Below, one piece after another: positions 24,746-33,829 of a DNA stretch of 60,025 nucleotides; within the stretch, counting starts at the first letter, position 1, and each line of letters begins with the position of its first letter. A program made the translations under genes and the position numbers. Source of the stretch: JBEKTY01 sp049515555 (GTDB lineage Bacteria > Planctomycetota > Planctomycetia > Pirellulales > Thermoguttaceae). The stretch spans positions 1 through 60,025 of the forward strand of contig JBEKTY010000024.1 in assembly GCA_049515555.1 (NCBI GenBank). Direction: 5' to 3'. The notes beneath the pieces are model-generated. The model ran no database searches. It was not told the DNA's origin and saw only the letters and a list, made by a program, of their open reading frames with translations.

Positions 24746-27133
24746 ATGGGCCATGCAGCAAGAATTCGGTTGGCGGTTTCCGCCCTGCTCGGTTTGTTGA
24801 CGATCGCAATCATGGGCAGCGTCCCGACAGCGACTGGGGCCGCCGTTGCGGACGAGGTGACCGCAGGGTCCGCGAGCCGCCCGGCTTCGACCGAGGCGGC
24901 CGTCGGGCCCGATGAGCTGGGCTTCGAGGAGATCGTCTTCGTCAAACGCAAGCCCTACTCTTCGGATCACTACTACACCGACATCAACAGCGGCACCAGC
25001 CCCGACCGGTTCCTTCCGGACAACGGCATCTACGTCTACAACCTTCGCACGCGGTCGGAGCGGGCCGTCGTAAGGGCCGCCGATTTGCCCGGCGGCAAGG
25101 GCTTCATCGGCAAGATCAGCCTGTCGTTCGATGCCAAAAAGGTGATCTTCGATTTCCGCCAGGATCCCGGATCCGGATTCCGCATCTGGGAGGTGAACGC
25201 CGACGGCACGGGCTTGCGGCAAATCTCGTTCCCGCCGCCGGACGAGGCGGAAAAGACGGCGCGGTGGTATAAGGGCTGGCACACGGACGACATCCACCCC
25301 TGCTATGGGCAGGAGGGCAAGATATTCTTTTCCTCGACCCGTTCCGAGCACACCGTTCTGTGCGGCGGGTCGGCCCACCTTGTGGCCCCCGGCCTGCACC
25401 GCATGGACGCCGATGGCACGCACGTGGAACAGCTCACCAACAGCCCGGTCAGCGAATTCTGCCCGCTGGTCATGAACGACGGCCGGGTGATGTATCACCG
25501 CTGGGAGTATATCGACCGGGGCGCTCGGGTCGCCAAGACCGTCTGGTCCATGAACCCCGACGGGACCAAGCCTCAGGAACTGTATGGCCTGGCCGACGAC
25601 GACACGACCATCTATATGTACCCGCAACCCCTGCCCGGCAGCAATCACCGCTTTGTTTGCGTGGGCACGTGCCACTGTCCGCAAGGCGGTTGCCTGGGAC
25701 CGATCCTGCTGGTCGACTTCGGGATGGGTGTCCGGGGGCGCGGCCCGGACCCGGACGAAGCGGGTTACGTCCAAGGGGATGACCGATTTCCGGTGGTCAA
25801 TATCACCCCGCAGGTGTTCATCCCGCGCCGCTCGGAACCGGGTTGGCGCTTCTTGACCAAAGACGGCAAGTATGTCGACGACGGGGAAGGCCGGAAGGGG
25901 CACCTGTACACGCATCCCTATCCCGTCAGCGACCGGGAGTTCCTGGTTTCGTACAAGGTCAATCCTGCCGATCATTACCAGCAGGTTGCCAATGCCTATG
26001 CCTTGTACCTCATCGACAGCGAGGGGCGCTGTCGTCCGGTTCACGCCGATCCGAAGCTTTCATGCTGGCATCCCACGCCGCTGGTTGCGCGGCCCGTTCC
26101 GCCGCAAGTACAAGCGGTCCGGGATCCGCAATATGCCGCCGACAATCAGGCCCTCTGCGTCGTGGCCAATGTCTACCAGGGCATGGAGGGGGTTGAGCCG
26201 GGGGAGGTCAAATGGCTCCGCATCAATGAGGCGCTGCCGCGTTACTGGTCTACCAACCGGCGCTGGGGACCGTCGTTGAGCAGCTCCAGTTGGAAGGCTG
26301 CCCTCTGGCCGCGCGTGCAATGGGGAATCGTGCCCGTCGAAAAAGACGGGTCCGCCCACTTCGTGGTGCCGGCCAACCGCAACATATTCTTCCAGGCTCT
26401 GGACGAGAACTACCGGGAAATCCAGCGGGAGAGAACCTATGTGAATTACTTGCCCGGGGAGGTGCGTTCGTGCACGGGCTGTCACGGACAATCCAACCGC
26501 ACCGCGTCTGTGCGGGCCGCCGCAATGCCGCTGGCGCTGACCCGGCCCCCGAGCACGCCCCAGCCGCAACCGTGCGACCTTAAAGCCAACGGCGGCGACG
26601 GCCTTGCGGGCCAGGTCGTTCACTACCCCACCGATATCCAACCCATCTTCAACGCCAAGTGCGTGTCATGCCATGGTGCGAAGAATCCTGCCGGCGGGCT
26701 GAGGCTGACCGCTGAAATCACCCTCTTCTACAACACCTCCTACGAGGAACTCGCCACGAAGGAATTGGCCGGGCCCATCATCGCCGAATTCACTTCTTTT
26801 CGGCAGGGAGATCGGGGCAACTACAACGGCGCGTACCTGCCGCCCCGGAGCCTGGGGTGTCCCACCAGTACGATGATCGCCATGCTGACCCGGCCCGCGC
26901 ATCCAAAGAACGCCAAGGACGACCATTCCAAGATGCTCACGGAGAGGGAGCTGGCGATTCTGAGCCGTTGGGTGGATACCAACTACCAGTTCTACGGCAG
27001 CTACTTCGGCCGGCAACATCCACAATGGGTCAACCCGGATCCGGGGAACCGCGCCTATAATCCGGCCGATTTCCGACGAAAGGCCACGTTCGAAGAGGCA
27101 ACCAGCTTCCTGGCGCCGCCGTGGCACCGATAG
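24746..27133 (+). CDS. HzsA-related secreted dihaem c-type protein, 795 aa
   Basis: The signal peptide (VSALLGLLTIAIMG) is followed by a TolB/WD40-like beta-propeller part with DADGTHVEQLTNS and MNPDGTKPQELYG blades. Two haem c motifs, CTGCH (576-580) and CVSCH (639-643), lie in the C-terminal cytochrome part. Planctomycetes carry many such paralogues of the alpha subunit of hydrazine synthase. Without the other subunits no hydrazine chemistry is implied; electron transfer or peroxidase-like roles are possible. A Cys-rich loop CVGTCHCPQGGC (about 309-320) could hold another metal. GAGAGGAATT precedes the ATG. The propeller gene 47 bases downstream is probably in the same operon. Confidence 0.85.
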   Translation: MGHAARIRLAVSALLGLLTIAIMGSVPTATGAAVADEVTAGSASRPASTEAAVGPDELGFEEIVFVKRKPYSSDHYYTDINSGTSPDRFLPDNGIYVYNLRTRSERAVVRAADLPGGKGFIGKISLSFDAKKVIFDFRQDPGSGFRIWEVNADGTGLRQISFPPPDEAEKTARWYKGWHTDDIHPCYGQEGKIFFSSTRSEHTVLCGGSAHLVAPGLHRMDADGTHVEQLTNSPVSEFCPLVMNDGRVMYHRWEYIDRGARVAKTVWSMNPDGTKPQELYGLADDDTTIYMYPQPLPGSNHRFVCVGTCHCPQGGCLGPILLVDFGMGVRGRGPDPDEAGYVQGDDRFPVVNITPQVFIPRRSEPGWRFLTKDGKYVDDGEGRKGHLYTHPYPVSDREFLVSYKVNPADHYQQVANAYALYLIDSEGRCRPVHADPKLSCWHPTPLVARPVPPQVQAVRDPQYAADNQALCVVANVYQGMEGVEPGEVKWLRINEALPRYWSTNRRWGPSLSSSSWKAALWPRVQWGIVPVEKDGSAHFVVPANRNIFFQALDENYREIQRERTYVNYLPGEVRSCTGCHGQSNRTASVRAAAMPLALTRPPSTPQPQPCDLKANGGDGLAGQVVHYPTDIQPIFNAKCVSCHGAKNPAGGLRLTAEITLFYNTSYEELATKELAGPIIAEFTSFRQGDRGNYNGAYLPPRSLGCPTSTMIAMLTRPAHPKNAKDDHSKMLTERELAILSRWVDTNYQFYGSYFGRQHPQWVNPDPGNRAYNPADFRRKATFEEATSFLAPPWHR

Positions 27134-27180
27134 CCCGATACCTAACCGATAATAGTACCCACCGGAGATTGAACCCGCCC

Positions 27181-28107
27181 ATGAATGCTCTGCTTGTGAT
27201 CTCGTCGTTGACGTTGGCCCTGTTTGCTTCGCCCGCGAGCGGGTCTCCCGCTGTGCCCATTCAGCAAGGCCAGCCGCATCCGATGGCCTGTGCGGACTAC
27301 AGCCAGGGGAAAGTCTTCCTGGTATCGGCGCAGGGCCAGGTAGAGTGGGAGTATCCCGCGCCCAGTTGCAACGATCTGTGGGTGCTGCCCAACGGCAATT
27401 TGCTGTTCGTGACCGGCCACGGCGTGCAAGAGGTGTCGCGGGACAAGAAGGTGGTGTTCGACTACCGGTCGAAAAGCGAGATCTACGCCTGCCAACGTCT
27501 GGCCAACGGCAACACGTTCATCGGCGAATGCAACGCGGGGCGACTGCTGGAGGTCGATCCGTCCGGCAAGATCGTCAAACAGGTCCGTCTGCTGCCGGAA
27601 GGCCAGGACGGCGGTCACCTCTACATGCGCAACGCCCGGCGACTGCCCAACGGGCACTACCTGGTCACCCATTACGGCCAGCAAGCGGTCAAGGAGTACG
27701 ACGCCGAGGGCAAAGTCGTGACGGAAATCCGCGCCACGGGCGGACCGCACAGCGCCATCCGCCTGCCCAACGGCAACACGCTCGTCGCCTGCGGCGATAC
27801 GGCCCAGCGGGCCAAGGTATTCGAGACGGACGAGACGGGCAAGACCGTCTGGCAAGTCACCAGCGACGACTTGCCCGGCATCAGCCTGAAGTTCATGACC
27901 GGCCTGCAACGATTGCCTAACGGCAACACGGTGATGACCAACTGGCTCGGGCACGGCCACTTCGGCAAGGCCCCGCACGTGATCGAAGTCACGCCCGACA
28001 AGAAGGTCGTCTGGACCTTCGCCGATCACAAGACGATGAAGACGATCTCCAGCATTCAACTCCTGGACATCCCCGGTGATGTCACCAAGGGAGAGATTGC
28101 TCACTAA
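27181..28107 (+). CDS. Secreted beta-propeller protein with LPNGNT repeats
   Basis: The signal peptide (ALLVISSLTLALFASPASG) is followed by about six repeats of the pattern [RV]LPNGNxL, then a strand of V/I/T and a turn of D-x-x-G-K: LPNGNLLFVTG, LANGNTFIGE, LPNGHYLVTH, LPNGNTLVACG and LPNGNTVMTN. This is the PQQ-like or arylsulfotransferase-type six-bladed propeller seen widely in planctomycetes. No enzyme active site is visible. An upstream in-frame start at 27121 is unlikely because it overlaps the previous gene and precedes the signal peptide. The gene lies 47 bases after the dihaem gene, suggesting they act together at the cell surface. Confidence 0.85.
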   Translation: MNALLVISSLTLALFASPASGSPAVPIQQGQPHPMACADYSQGKVFLVSAQGQVEWEYPAPSCNDLWVLPNGNLLFVTGHGVQEVSRDKKVVFDYRSKSEIYACQRLANGNTFIGECNAGRLLEVDPSGKIVKQVRLLPEGQDGGHLYMRNARRLPNGHYLVTHYGQQAVKEYDAEGKVVTEIRATGGPHSAIRLPNGNTLVACGDTAQRAKVFETDETGKTVWQVTSDDLPGISLKFMTGLQRLPNGNTVMTNWLGHGHFGKAPHVIEVTPDKKVVWTFADHKTMKTISSIQLLDIPGDVTKGEIAH

Positions 28108-28372
28108 CGGAATCTGCGGCGGGAGAGGAGATGGCCGAGGTCCCTGCGGCGGTTGTCACCGTCACGTCGACGGTACCCGTGCCCGCCGGGCTCAGCACCA
28201 CGATTTGGGTTGCCGAGTCGCTGGCGATCTTGGCCGCCGTCTTGCCAAGATGCACCGACGTGGCATTGGCCAGATACGTTCCGGCGATCGTCAGCGAGGC
28301 GCCGCCTGTAACCGGTCCTTGCGAAGGGTTGAGCAGCGTGACCGCCGGCGCCTGGATACCAATCGTGATGTG
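28082..28372 (-). pseudogene. Orphan IPT/TIG domain fragment
   Basis: Read on the minus strand, one frame gives PAVTLLNPSQGPVTGGASLT, then IAGTYLANATSVHLGKTAAK, then TQIVVLSPAGTGTVDVTVTT. This is a textbook IPT/TIG immunoglobulin-like domain (strand, P-x-x-G-x-x-x-G-G, G-x-x-x-x-x-x-x-V-x-F/L-G). The frame has no start codon ahead of it and hits a stop at 28082, about 20 codons after the end of the antisense propeller gene. It is therefore one domain cut out of a larger secreted protein, and its 3' break falls almost exactly at the stop codon of the propeller gene. Confidence 0.75.
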
Positions 28373-28464
28373 TCGGGTTGCCGTATCCCCGAGCCTCTTC
28401 CTGCAAGCGGATCGCGGGGTTGTGAAAGTCTTGCTGTCTATTATTCACTGCGGAAGCGCGGATC

Positions 28465-28562
28465 GGGCGCGGACACGGATTCTTGGAAAAATCCGGGAAA
28501 CCGTGTCCGCGCCCCGCCGTCGCCTACGCAAGAAACAGTCGAGGGGCGAAAGTCTCGCCCCT
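28465..28562. repeat. Two GC-rich hairpins next to a truncated gene
   Basis: GGGCGCGGACACGG (28465-28478) pairs perfectly with CCGTGTCCGCGCCC (28501-28514). AGGGGCGA (28542-28549) pairs with TCGCCCCT (28555-28562). They sit between the TIG fragment and the severed signal-peptide gene, close to the edge of the lower-GC block. Confidence 0.8.
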
Positions 28563-28603
28563 GAACCGGCAGCATAAGTCACGATGCGATAAGGAGATGC
28601 GCC

Positions 28604-28701
28604 ATGAACCCAGCAAACCGAATCCCGGAGTTTCCGACCAAAATCGCCGCCGTCCTGCTGGCGACGTTTTTCGTGGCGGCCACCGCCCTTGCCATCGACC
28701 A
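28604..28701 (+). pseudogene. 5' stub of a secreted-protein gene
   Basis: A strong ribosome site (AAGGAGATGCGCC) and ATG are followed by PTKIAAVLLATFFVAATALA, a good signal peptide. The sequence then runs straight into the 3' end of the convergent alpha/beta hydrolase gene, after which the translation is nonsense. This looks like a gene cut off about 33 codons in, probably at the left edge of inserted DNA. Its original product cannot be told. The DUF1214 fragment at 35437, on the same strand, is one possible missing remainder. Confidence 0.6.
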
Positions 28702-30210
28702 TCACCTGCCACTAGGTAACTTGATGAGGGCGAACACTCGGTCTTCAGGCACTCGTGGGATGATGATCTTCACGAAATGGGTACAGTTGTGTTTCAGCCA
28801 GCGACTTGATGGATCGGTTTCGTCGCGCCGGTGGACGACCATGTGCCCTGCCGCACCGCGAGAAGAGTTGTGGAAGTATCCGATGTTGTCGCCCGGTCGC
28901 ACCGCCGAGATGCTAATCGCCAATTCCTTCTTCCCGCTTGGAGGGATCTTATCATAGTACACGTCAAGCAGGTCGGTTCGGTCCACGAACAGACAGCGGA
29001 ACGCTTTGTCTTGTCCATAGGGATGCACATCCTCCAGGACCTTCGTCTGGAAATAGACCGCCTCGGTGTCTCGCTTCGCCTCGGGTGCAAAGAACTCAAG
29101 ATAGAAATCAGTCACGTCACTGCCGTGGTCGTCCACTACATGTACAATGGCCTGCATGTACTGGTGAAAATATTCGGCGGGTGGGGCCGTGCCGCCGAAC
29201 AACGCACGCCGTTCAGTGACGTTCTGCGCCAGTGCAGCGGTCGCCTCGGTGATGTCGGCCCAAGAAGGACTGCCTTTGAGAAGCTCTCTCCAGGGCGGAA
29301 TGCCGGCAGCGGGCGGTGGCGTCAGCGCCGACAGCTTTTCGTAATCAGTGAAGCTGGCACATCCGAGGGCTTGAAGAAGCACGTTTCCCAGCAATGCCTG
29401 CGTGGCCTGATCAGAGGAATACCCCGGTGAAGCGGGCTCAATGATTGATCCATGATCCCTGTCAGGCAGCACGGCTAACGGGAACGACAACCCGCCATAC
29501 CGAGGTTTCCAAGGAGCCAGGACTGGATCATCCTCGTTCGTTGCGAAGTCGATTGTGACCCCGCGTGCGTTGAGATTCGCCGCTGCCACGCGGACCGTTC
29601 CGTCCGCACCGTCCTCATTGACGATCTGTCGGAGCTTGTCGTCATAGGGGTGGCTGCCGACGATGACGAATGGCCACACGCCGTTCTCGCCATAGAGGGA
29701 GGCGGCGGTCGAGGCTCCTTCGCGCACGAACAAGTCGCGCTGCGCAAGATCCCACTGGTATGGAGACGCCAGTTCCAGGGCCAGGAGCATTTCTTTGCCC
29801 GTGTGGAACCAGTTCTTCCAGCCTTTGATGACGCGGCCAAGCATGCTTTGCCCCATGGCAGCCAGCTTCGACCCGAAGTTCGCCGGGGCAAGCATAACCA
29901 GCCGCTGGACCGGACAATCCTTGCCGTCCGGGTAATACGCCGTGAGCCATTCTCGTGCAACCAAGCCCCCCGTGCTGTGAACGATCACGTCGAAGGGGGC
30001 ATTCAGCCCCTCTTGCGACATCTTGTCCTGTACGACCTGTTGCATGCGCTTGGCGACATCCTCGATTCGCACGTCGTCGTCGAGCGAGATGTAGTCACCC
30101 AGCCAGATCGGGACGGGCTTGAAGCCGTTGTTGTCGAGGAACGAGACCAAAGGCTTGAACGACTTCGACGTGTCGCTCCAGCCATGCAAGATGGCGACCT
30201 GACGTGGCAT
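28702..30210 (-). CDS. Alpha/beta hydrolase, lipase-like, with a C-terminal extension
   Basis: There is no signal peptide. VAILHGWSDTSKSF (5-18) opens an alpha/beta hydrolase whose nucleophile elbow HSTGG has Ser79. DGTVRVAAANL and DRDHGSII (with a candidate catalytic His) follow, as in PGAP1- or LipA-like acyl hydrolases. The last 150 residues (from about 350) are a second, unrecognised domain of beta character, ending VPEDRVFALIKLPSGR. The start at 30210 was chosen for GAGGTGTAAGC; a TTG at 30234 is less likely. The PLD-like gene lies 69 bases upstream on the same strand, so lipid cleavage by two unrelated enzymes may be linked here. Base composition is visibly less GC-rich than in the flanks. 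Confidence 0.8.
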   Translation of the reverse strand: MPRQVAILHGWSDTSKSFKPLVSFLDNNGFKPVPIWLGDYISLDDDVRIEDVAKRMQQVVQDKMSQEGLNAPFDVIVHSTGGLVAREWLTAYYPDGKDCPVQRLVMLAPANFGSKLAAMGQSMLGRVIKGWKNWFHTGKEMLLALELASPYQWDLAQRDLFVREGASTAASLYGENGVWPFVIVGSHPYDDKLRQIVNEDGADGTVRVAAANLNARGVTIDFATNEDDPVLAPWKPRYGGLSFPLAVLPDRDHGSIIEPASPGYSSDQATQALLGNVLLQALGCASFTDYEKLSALTPPPAAGIPPWRELLKGSPSWADITEATAALAQNVTERRALFGGTAPPAEYFHQYMQAIVHVVDDHGSDVTDFYLEFFAPEAKRDTEAVYFQTKVLEDVHPYGQDKAFRCLFVDRTDLLDVYYDKIPPSGKKELAISISAVRPGDNIGYFHNSSRGAAGHMVVHRRDETDPSSRWLKHNCTHFVKIIIPRVPEDRVFALIKLPSGR

Positions 30211-30279
30211 GCTTACACCTCGATTGCCTTGCAATACACCGCCTTAAAGTCTGCCCCACCTGACAGTCGCCATGCGCGC

Positions 30280-32118
30280 TCACATCCAGAATCTCAGTTC
30301 CTTCGCCTTGACCCCGGAGAAATACGCCGCTTGCGACGTCCAGGGAGCCTGCAATCCGTGCCACTGGTTCAGGGTCCTGTGATTCTTCGCAGCCTGAAGC
30401 TGCTGGAAGCTCCAGCGGTATTGGTTATAGATCGTGATGATGTTGACCGCATACTGCGCCGCGGCATCCGGATCGTTCTCGACGATGACCAGGTTGTCGT
30501 CGTTCACGGCACTCGCTTTCGGACCGAGATTATGCGATCCGGTAATGATGACGGGGTGCTTGCCGAACGGGTCCATGAGGATGACCTTGCTATGCACCCG
30601 CACCATGCCCAGCCCGGTCGGTTCCTGTTGCCAATAGTCCTTGACCGCCTTCACCCAATCGTTCATGGCTTGGGCAGCCTGCTTGTCCTTCTTCGACAAG
30701 CCCGGATAGGCGTTGACCGCCGCGGGCAGGACGATCTCGGCATCGCCCATATTCTTCTTGTTCTGATGCACGAAGATAAGCGGTGTGCGGCTCTTGCCGC
30801 CGGTCGGATCTTGGTTGGCAACGCCGTGGATGAAGAGCTGGCTGTTCTTCTTCGGATCGTGGAGCAGGTCGAGGATGTCGTTCAATAGCGTGCCTTGAAA
30901 ACCAGGATTGAAGACCAGGAAGAGGATGCCCTCTTGGGCGTTCTTGATGAGGCTTCGCGCGGCGCGCAGGTCGGGATGCTCGCCGTACTTGTTGCCTTTG
31001 CCTTTCTTGGGCGCCGGTCCGATACGCGGGTTAGGCGCGAACCACGCCGAGACTTGTGCCGTGCCCACAGTGCTCGTCAATGCCTTATCATCGAACTCAG
31101 ACAGTGAGGATGGGTAGCCGTTGATGTCCTTGACAAGCTCACGCCACTGGTCGAGAAAGCGACCGGCGATCTTCGCATCGCGGATGAGAATGCCGTTGTT
31201 GGCTTGGGTGCACACGCCGCCGTAGGTCAGGTTCGTGCTGCCGGTCCAGACGGACACCGCCTCTGTCGTTTTTTTCGGGTCCGTAAAAACGATGAACTTG
31301 TGGTGCGAGAAATGCTGGCCAGTGACCATCCGGTCATGCAGCTCGACGTGCCCGCTTCGGAGCTCCGCCCGGGCAGCGCTATTCTCGTCGAACACCTTGC
31401 CCCTGGCCTGCTTCAAGGCCTTCGACTTGCCGCCCTTCTTCGGCTTGGGAGCAGCGTGGGTGCCATCGGAAAGAATGATATGGGCGCGCTGACCGAACTC
31501 CAGAAGCGCGGCGCGCACCTCGGGATCATTCAGCTCGAAAAGCGATGCGTAGATGTGCCCGCCGGCCTTCTCTTGGCGGCTGAGCAGCTCGAGAAGTTCC
31601 TGCTTCAGCGCCCCGCCGAGGAAATCGCGAATACTGTTCGTCGAGCCATTTTGGGGATTCACCAGTTTCAGGAGCGACTTCCCCTTGGCGGCAGACAGTT
31701 GCCGTGCGACCCATTGCGTGGATACCACCCCGCGATTGAAAAACGGTTGGATCGGCGCATCACCGAGTGTCGTGAGGCTGACCGAGTTGCTCCACTTGCT
31801 GGCTCCCTGGGTGTTCGGCTGCATGTGGTCGAAATCGGGGCCGCACATCGGCGCCACCTGATACTGGATCGTACTGCCCGGCTGAGCCAGGTAGTCTGCC
31901 CACATGAACTTCTGGATTGGCCATTCCGTTGACGGTCGATGAGTTCCCGCAGAAACCTCCGGTCCGTTTTCGGGCCCTACGAATGTTTCGACTATCTGGG
32001 CAGGTGTGCCTTTCGGACGGCGATACAGCGCAAAGCCGAGACAAGTCGGGATCGGCTTGTCGGCTTGCCACACGACGTAGGCGTGGTCGCAGTTTGCATA
32101 GGCTCGAATGGTGATCAT
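30280..32118 (-). CDS. Phospholipase D-like protein with two HKD motifs
   Basis: The N-terminal part (about 1-140) is beta-rich, like a fibronectin-type or PLD-associated domain. The first HKD motif, HHKFIVFTD with VWTGSTNLT (about 272-295), has one residue more than usual between K and D. The second, VHSKVILMD with IITGSHNLG (H509, K511, D516), is canonical. Two HKD motifs in one chain usually make a complete phosphodiesterase active site. Substrates could be lipid or nucleic acid. There is no signal peptide, so it probably acts in the cytoplasm unless exported by another route. The start at 32118 follows GAGGAGTTCGCC; the longer frame to 32157 lacks support. It sits 52 bases after the HEAT gene in a same-strand series. 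Confidence 0.88.
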   Translation of the reverse strand: MITIRAYANCDHAYVVWQADKPIPTCLGFALYRRPKGTPAQIVETFVGPENGPEVSAGTHRPSTEWPIQKFMWADYLAQPGSTIQYQVAPMCGPDFDHMQPNTQGASKWSNSVSLTTLGDAPIQPFFNRGVVSTQWVARQLSAAKGKSLLKLVNPQNGSTNSIRDFLGGALKQELLELLSRQEKAGGHIYASLFELNDPEVRAALLEFGQRAHIILSDGTHAAPKPKKGGKSKALKQARGKVFDENSAARAELRSGHVELHDRMVTGQHFSHHKFIVFTDPKKTTEAVSVWTGSTNLTYGGVCTQANNGILIRDAKIAGRFLDQWRELVKDINGYPSSLSEFDDKALTSTVGTAQVSAWFAPNPRIGPAPKKGKGNKYGEHPDLRAARSLIKNAQEGILFLVFNPGFQGTLLNDILDLLHDPKKNSQLFIHGVANQDPTGGKSRTPLIFVHQNKKNMGDAEIVLPAAVNAYPGLSKKDKQAAQAMNDWVKAVKDYWQQEPTGLGMVRVHSKVILMDPFGKHPVIITGSHNLGPKASAVNDDNLVIVENDPDAAAQYAVNIITIYNQYRWSFQQLQAAKNHRTLNQWHGLQAPWTSQAAYFSGVKAKELRFWM

Positions 32119-32170
32119 GGCGAACTCCTCTTCAGATAAGGGATAAGCGAGAACCATGTATTAACGATTC

Positions 32171-33007
32171 CTACTTCTTGCCTTTCTTGATCCTTTCCAA
32201 GGCTTCGGCTGCGGCCGCGCGAACTTTGTCATCGTGGTCCGCCAGTAATTCCGTGAGGGCTGGGACGGCGACCTTCGCCTCGGGACCTATCTTCCCCAAT
32301 GCCCCGGCGGCCTTGGACCGAACGCGCTCGTTATCGTCCTTGAGCGATACCGTGAGAGGAAAGACGGCGGTCTTCGCCGCGGGTCCTATCTGTCCCAATG
32401 CGGAAGCGGCGAGCCATCGAATCGGCGCATCCTCCTCCCTGAGCAATTCCGCGATGGCTGGAACGGCGGCTCTGGCCTCGGGACCGATGTCTCCCAAAGC
32501 CTGAACGGCGGTCGTCCGGCTGCCCAACTCCTTGTCCTTGAGCAATTCCGCGAGGGCCGGGACCGTGATCTTGGCCTCGGCCCCAATCCGGGGCAATATG
32601 TATTCGATCTTCGCCTTCGGGTTAAGCGCTAATTTCCTGGCCTGAGCGATCGTATACACCGTGACGTGGAGCTGATTTGACGTGCCGTTCTTGCCTGCGA
32701 GATGGTACATCTCCGGGAGCTTCGCCGGTCCTCCCGCCGGTCCGAAAAACACGACATCAAATGGCTCTGGCCCCGAAATCACGAGTGTGAATGCCCCGTC
32801 ATGTCCCGAAGACACCGGCTGCCCAAGAATGGGACTGCCCCGGCGAAATACTTGAATCTGCACGTTGGGAAGCACCGTGTAATTGACGCCTTGGAATTCA
32901 TACGTGTATCCTGACACGACGATCTGTCCGAATGTCCTCGCCGGGCTTGCGACAAGTCCCAATCCACACGCTATCACAACTGCGGCACTAGTAGGCGAGA
33001 ATTTCAT
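32171..33007 (-). CDS. Secreted HEAT-repeat protein
   Basis: A signal peptide (AAVVIACGLGLVASPARTFG) is followed by a beta-sandwich-like domain (about 30-110: VQIQVFRRGSPILGQ...FTLVISG). Then come four to five HEAT/PBS-lyase repeats with the motif ALGxIGPEAKxAVPAL (for example VQALGDIGPEARAAVPAIAE and AGALGKIGPEAKVAVPAL). HEAT repeats bind protein partners. The start at 33007 is supported by CAGGAGAGCCCTG. The first codons overlap the end of the upstream membrane-protein gene by 20 bases, so the two are likely co-translated. Together with the PLD and hydrolase genes it forms one minus-strand unit. Confidence 0.85.
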   Translation of the reverse strand: MKFSPTSAAVVIACGLGLVASPARTFGQIVVSGYTYEFQGVNYTVLPNVQIQVFRRGSPILGQPVSSGHDGAFTLVISGPEPFDVVFFGPAGGPAKLPEMYHLAGKNGTSNQLHVTVYTIAQARKLALNPKAKIEYILPRIGAEAKITVPALAELLKDKELGSRTTAVQALGDIGPEARAAVPAIAELLREEDAPIRWLAASALGQIGPAAKTAVFPLTVSLKDDNERVRSKAAGALGKIGPEAKVAVPALTELLADHDDKVRAAAAEALERIKKGKK

Positions 33008-33770
33008 CAGGGCTCTCCTGTAATGCATTTGCTGCCTCTTTCGAGAAGGGGAACACAAAGACAACCACGAAACACTCCCGGCCAAGTTCAGTATTCGCCC
33101 CTAACCTGACCTGGGTGTACCTCGTGTCAAAGCCCAGTACGTCCTTAATCGTCCAGTCCGAGAAGACGTAGATCCCAATCGTTGCTCTTAGTGAAGGGTC
33201 CTTCAACGCAATGGACCGGGGAACCCGGTTCGGGGGCATCTTCGTTGAAGCAAAGACGACCCACTGTTCATAGTCGTTTGGAGCAGCACGCCATCGTCGA
33301 ACTTTGTCTTGAAAAGTGCTCCCGCCCGGATAATCCTCGCCCCACAGAATTGGCTGGATGATGTTGAACGGGGGCGGCACCGCCTGCCCTTTTCTGGCCA
33401 GAGCAATCATGTCAATCCTATTCCACCTGGCCTTGGGCGGGATGAGCCAGTAAAGTGAGATTGAGAAAACGACCGTGATGATGAGGACGAGCAGAGCAAT
33501 CCAGCGCTTGCTTGGCAGCCATCTACACAGCCCCATAGTGGCGATGCCTCCGCCTGCAAGAGTAAAGAATCCCCATACTAGATAGATAACCCCAATGGGC
33601 AGCCATCCCAAGAGGGGCCAAAGGACAAGGCCCAGGAATCCGTAGGTGACAATGCCATAATTCAGGACTTTGCCAGGTATCTCCAGGACGTCGATGGCCC
33701 TTGTGAGTAAACTCAGCCCTCGCGCGATCCTGGACGGCTGCGGTTCGGAAGTGTTTAGGCTAGTACTCAT
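32988..33770 (-). CDS. Hypothetical membrane protein with C-terminal soluble domain
   Basis: Three hydrophobic helices lie in the first 125 residues: VTYGFLGLVLWPLLGWLPIG, GVIYLVWGFFTLAGGGIATM and ALLVLIITVVFSISLYWLI. A soluble domain of about 135 residues follows. I recognise no family. Its 3' end overlaps the HEAT gene by 20 bases and the small coiled-coil gene lies 59 bases upstream, so it is a central member of the island operon. It could anchor the neighbouring proteins at the inner membrane; this is inferred only from position. Confidence 0.75.
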   Translation of the reverse strand: MSTSLNTSEPQPSRIARGLSLLTRAIDVLEIPGKVLNYGIVTYGFLGLVLWPLLGWLPIGVIYLVWGFFTLAGGGIATMGLCRWLPSKRWIALLVLIITVVFSISLYWLIPPKARWNRIDMIALARKGQAVPPPFNIIQPILWGEDYPGGSTFQDKVRRWRAAPNDYEQWVVFASTKMPPNRVPRSIALKDPSLRATIGIYVFSDWTIKDVLGFDTRYTQVRLGANTELGRECFVVVFVFPFSKEAANALQESPDEILAY

Positions 33771-33829
33771 CGGCGCATTCCGCTTACCGTGCGAGAAGTG
33801 GTTGCCGTTCCCGATGAACGCAGGGTGCT

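Noticed and set aside
24746..27133. Hydrazine synthase alpha subunit proper (anammox)
   Set aside because: Only a distant relation is implied. No beta/gamma subunits or other anammox genes are present, and such paralogues are common in planctomycetes.
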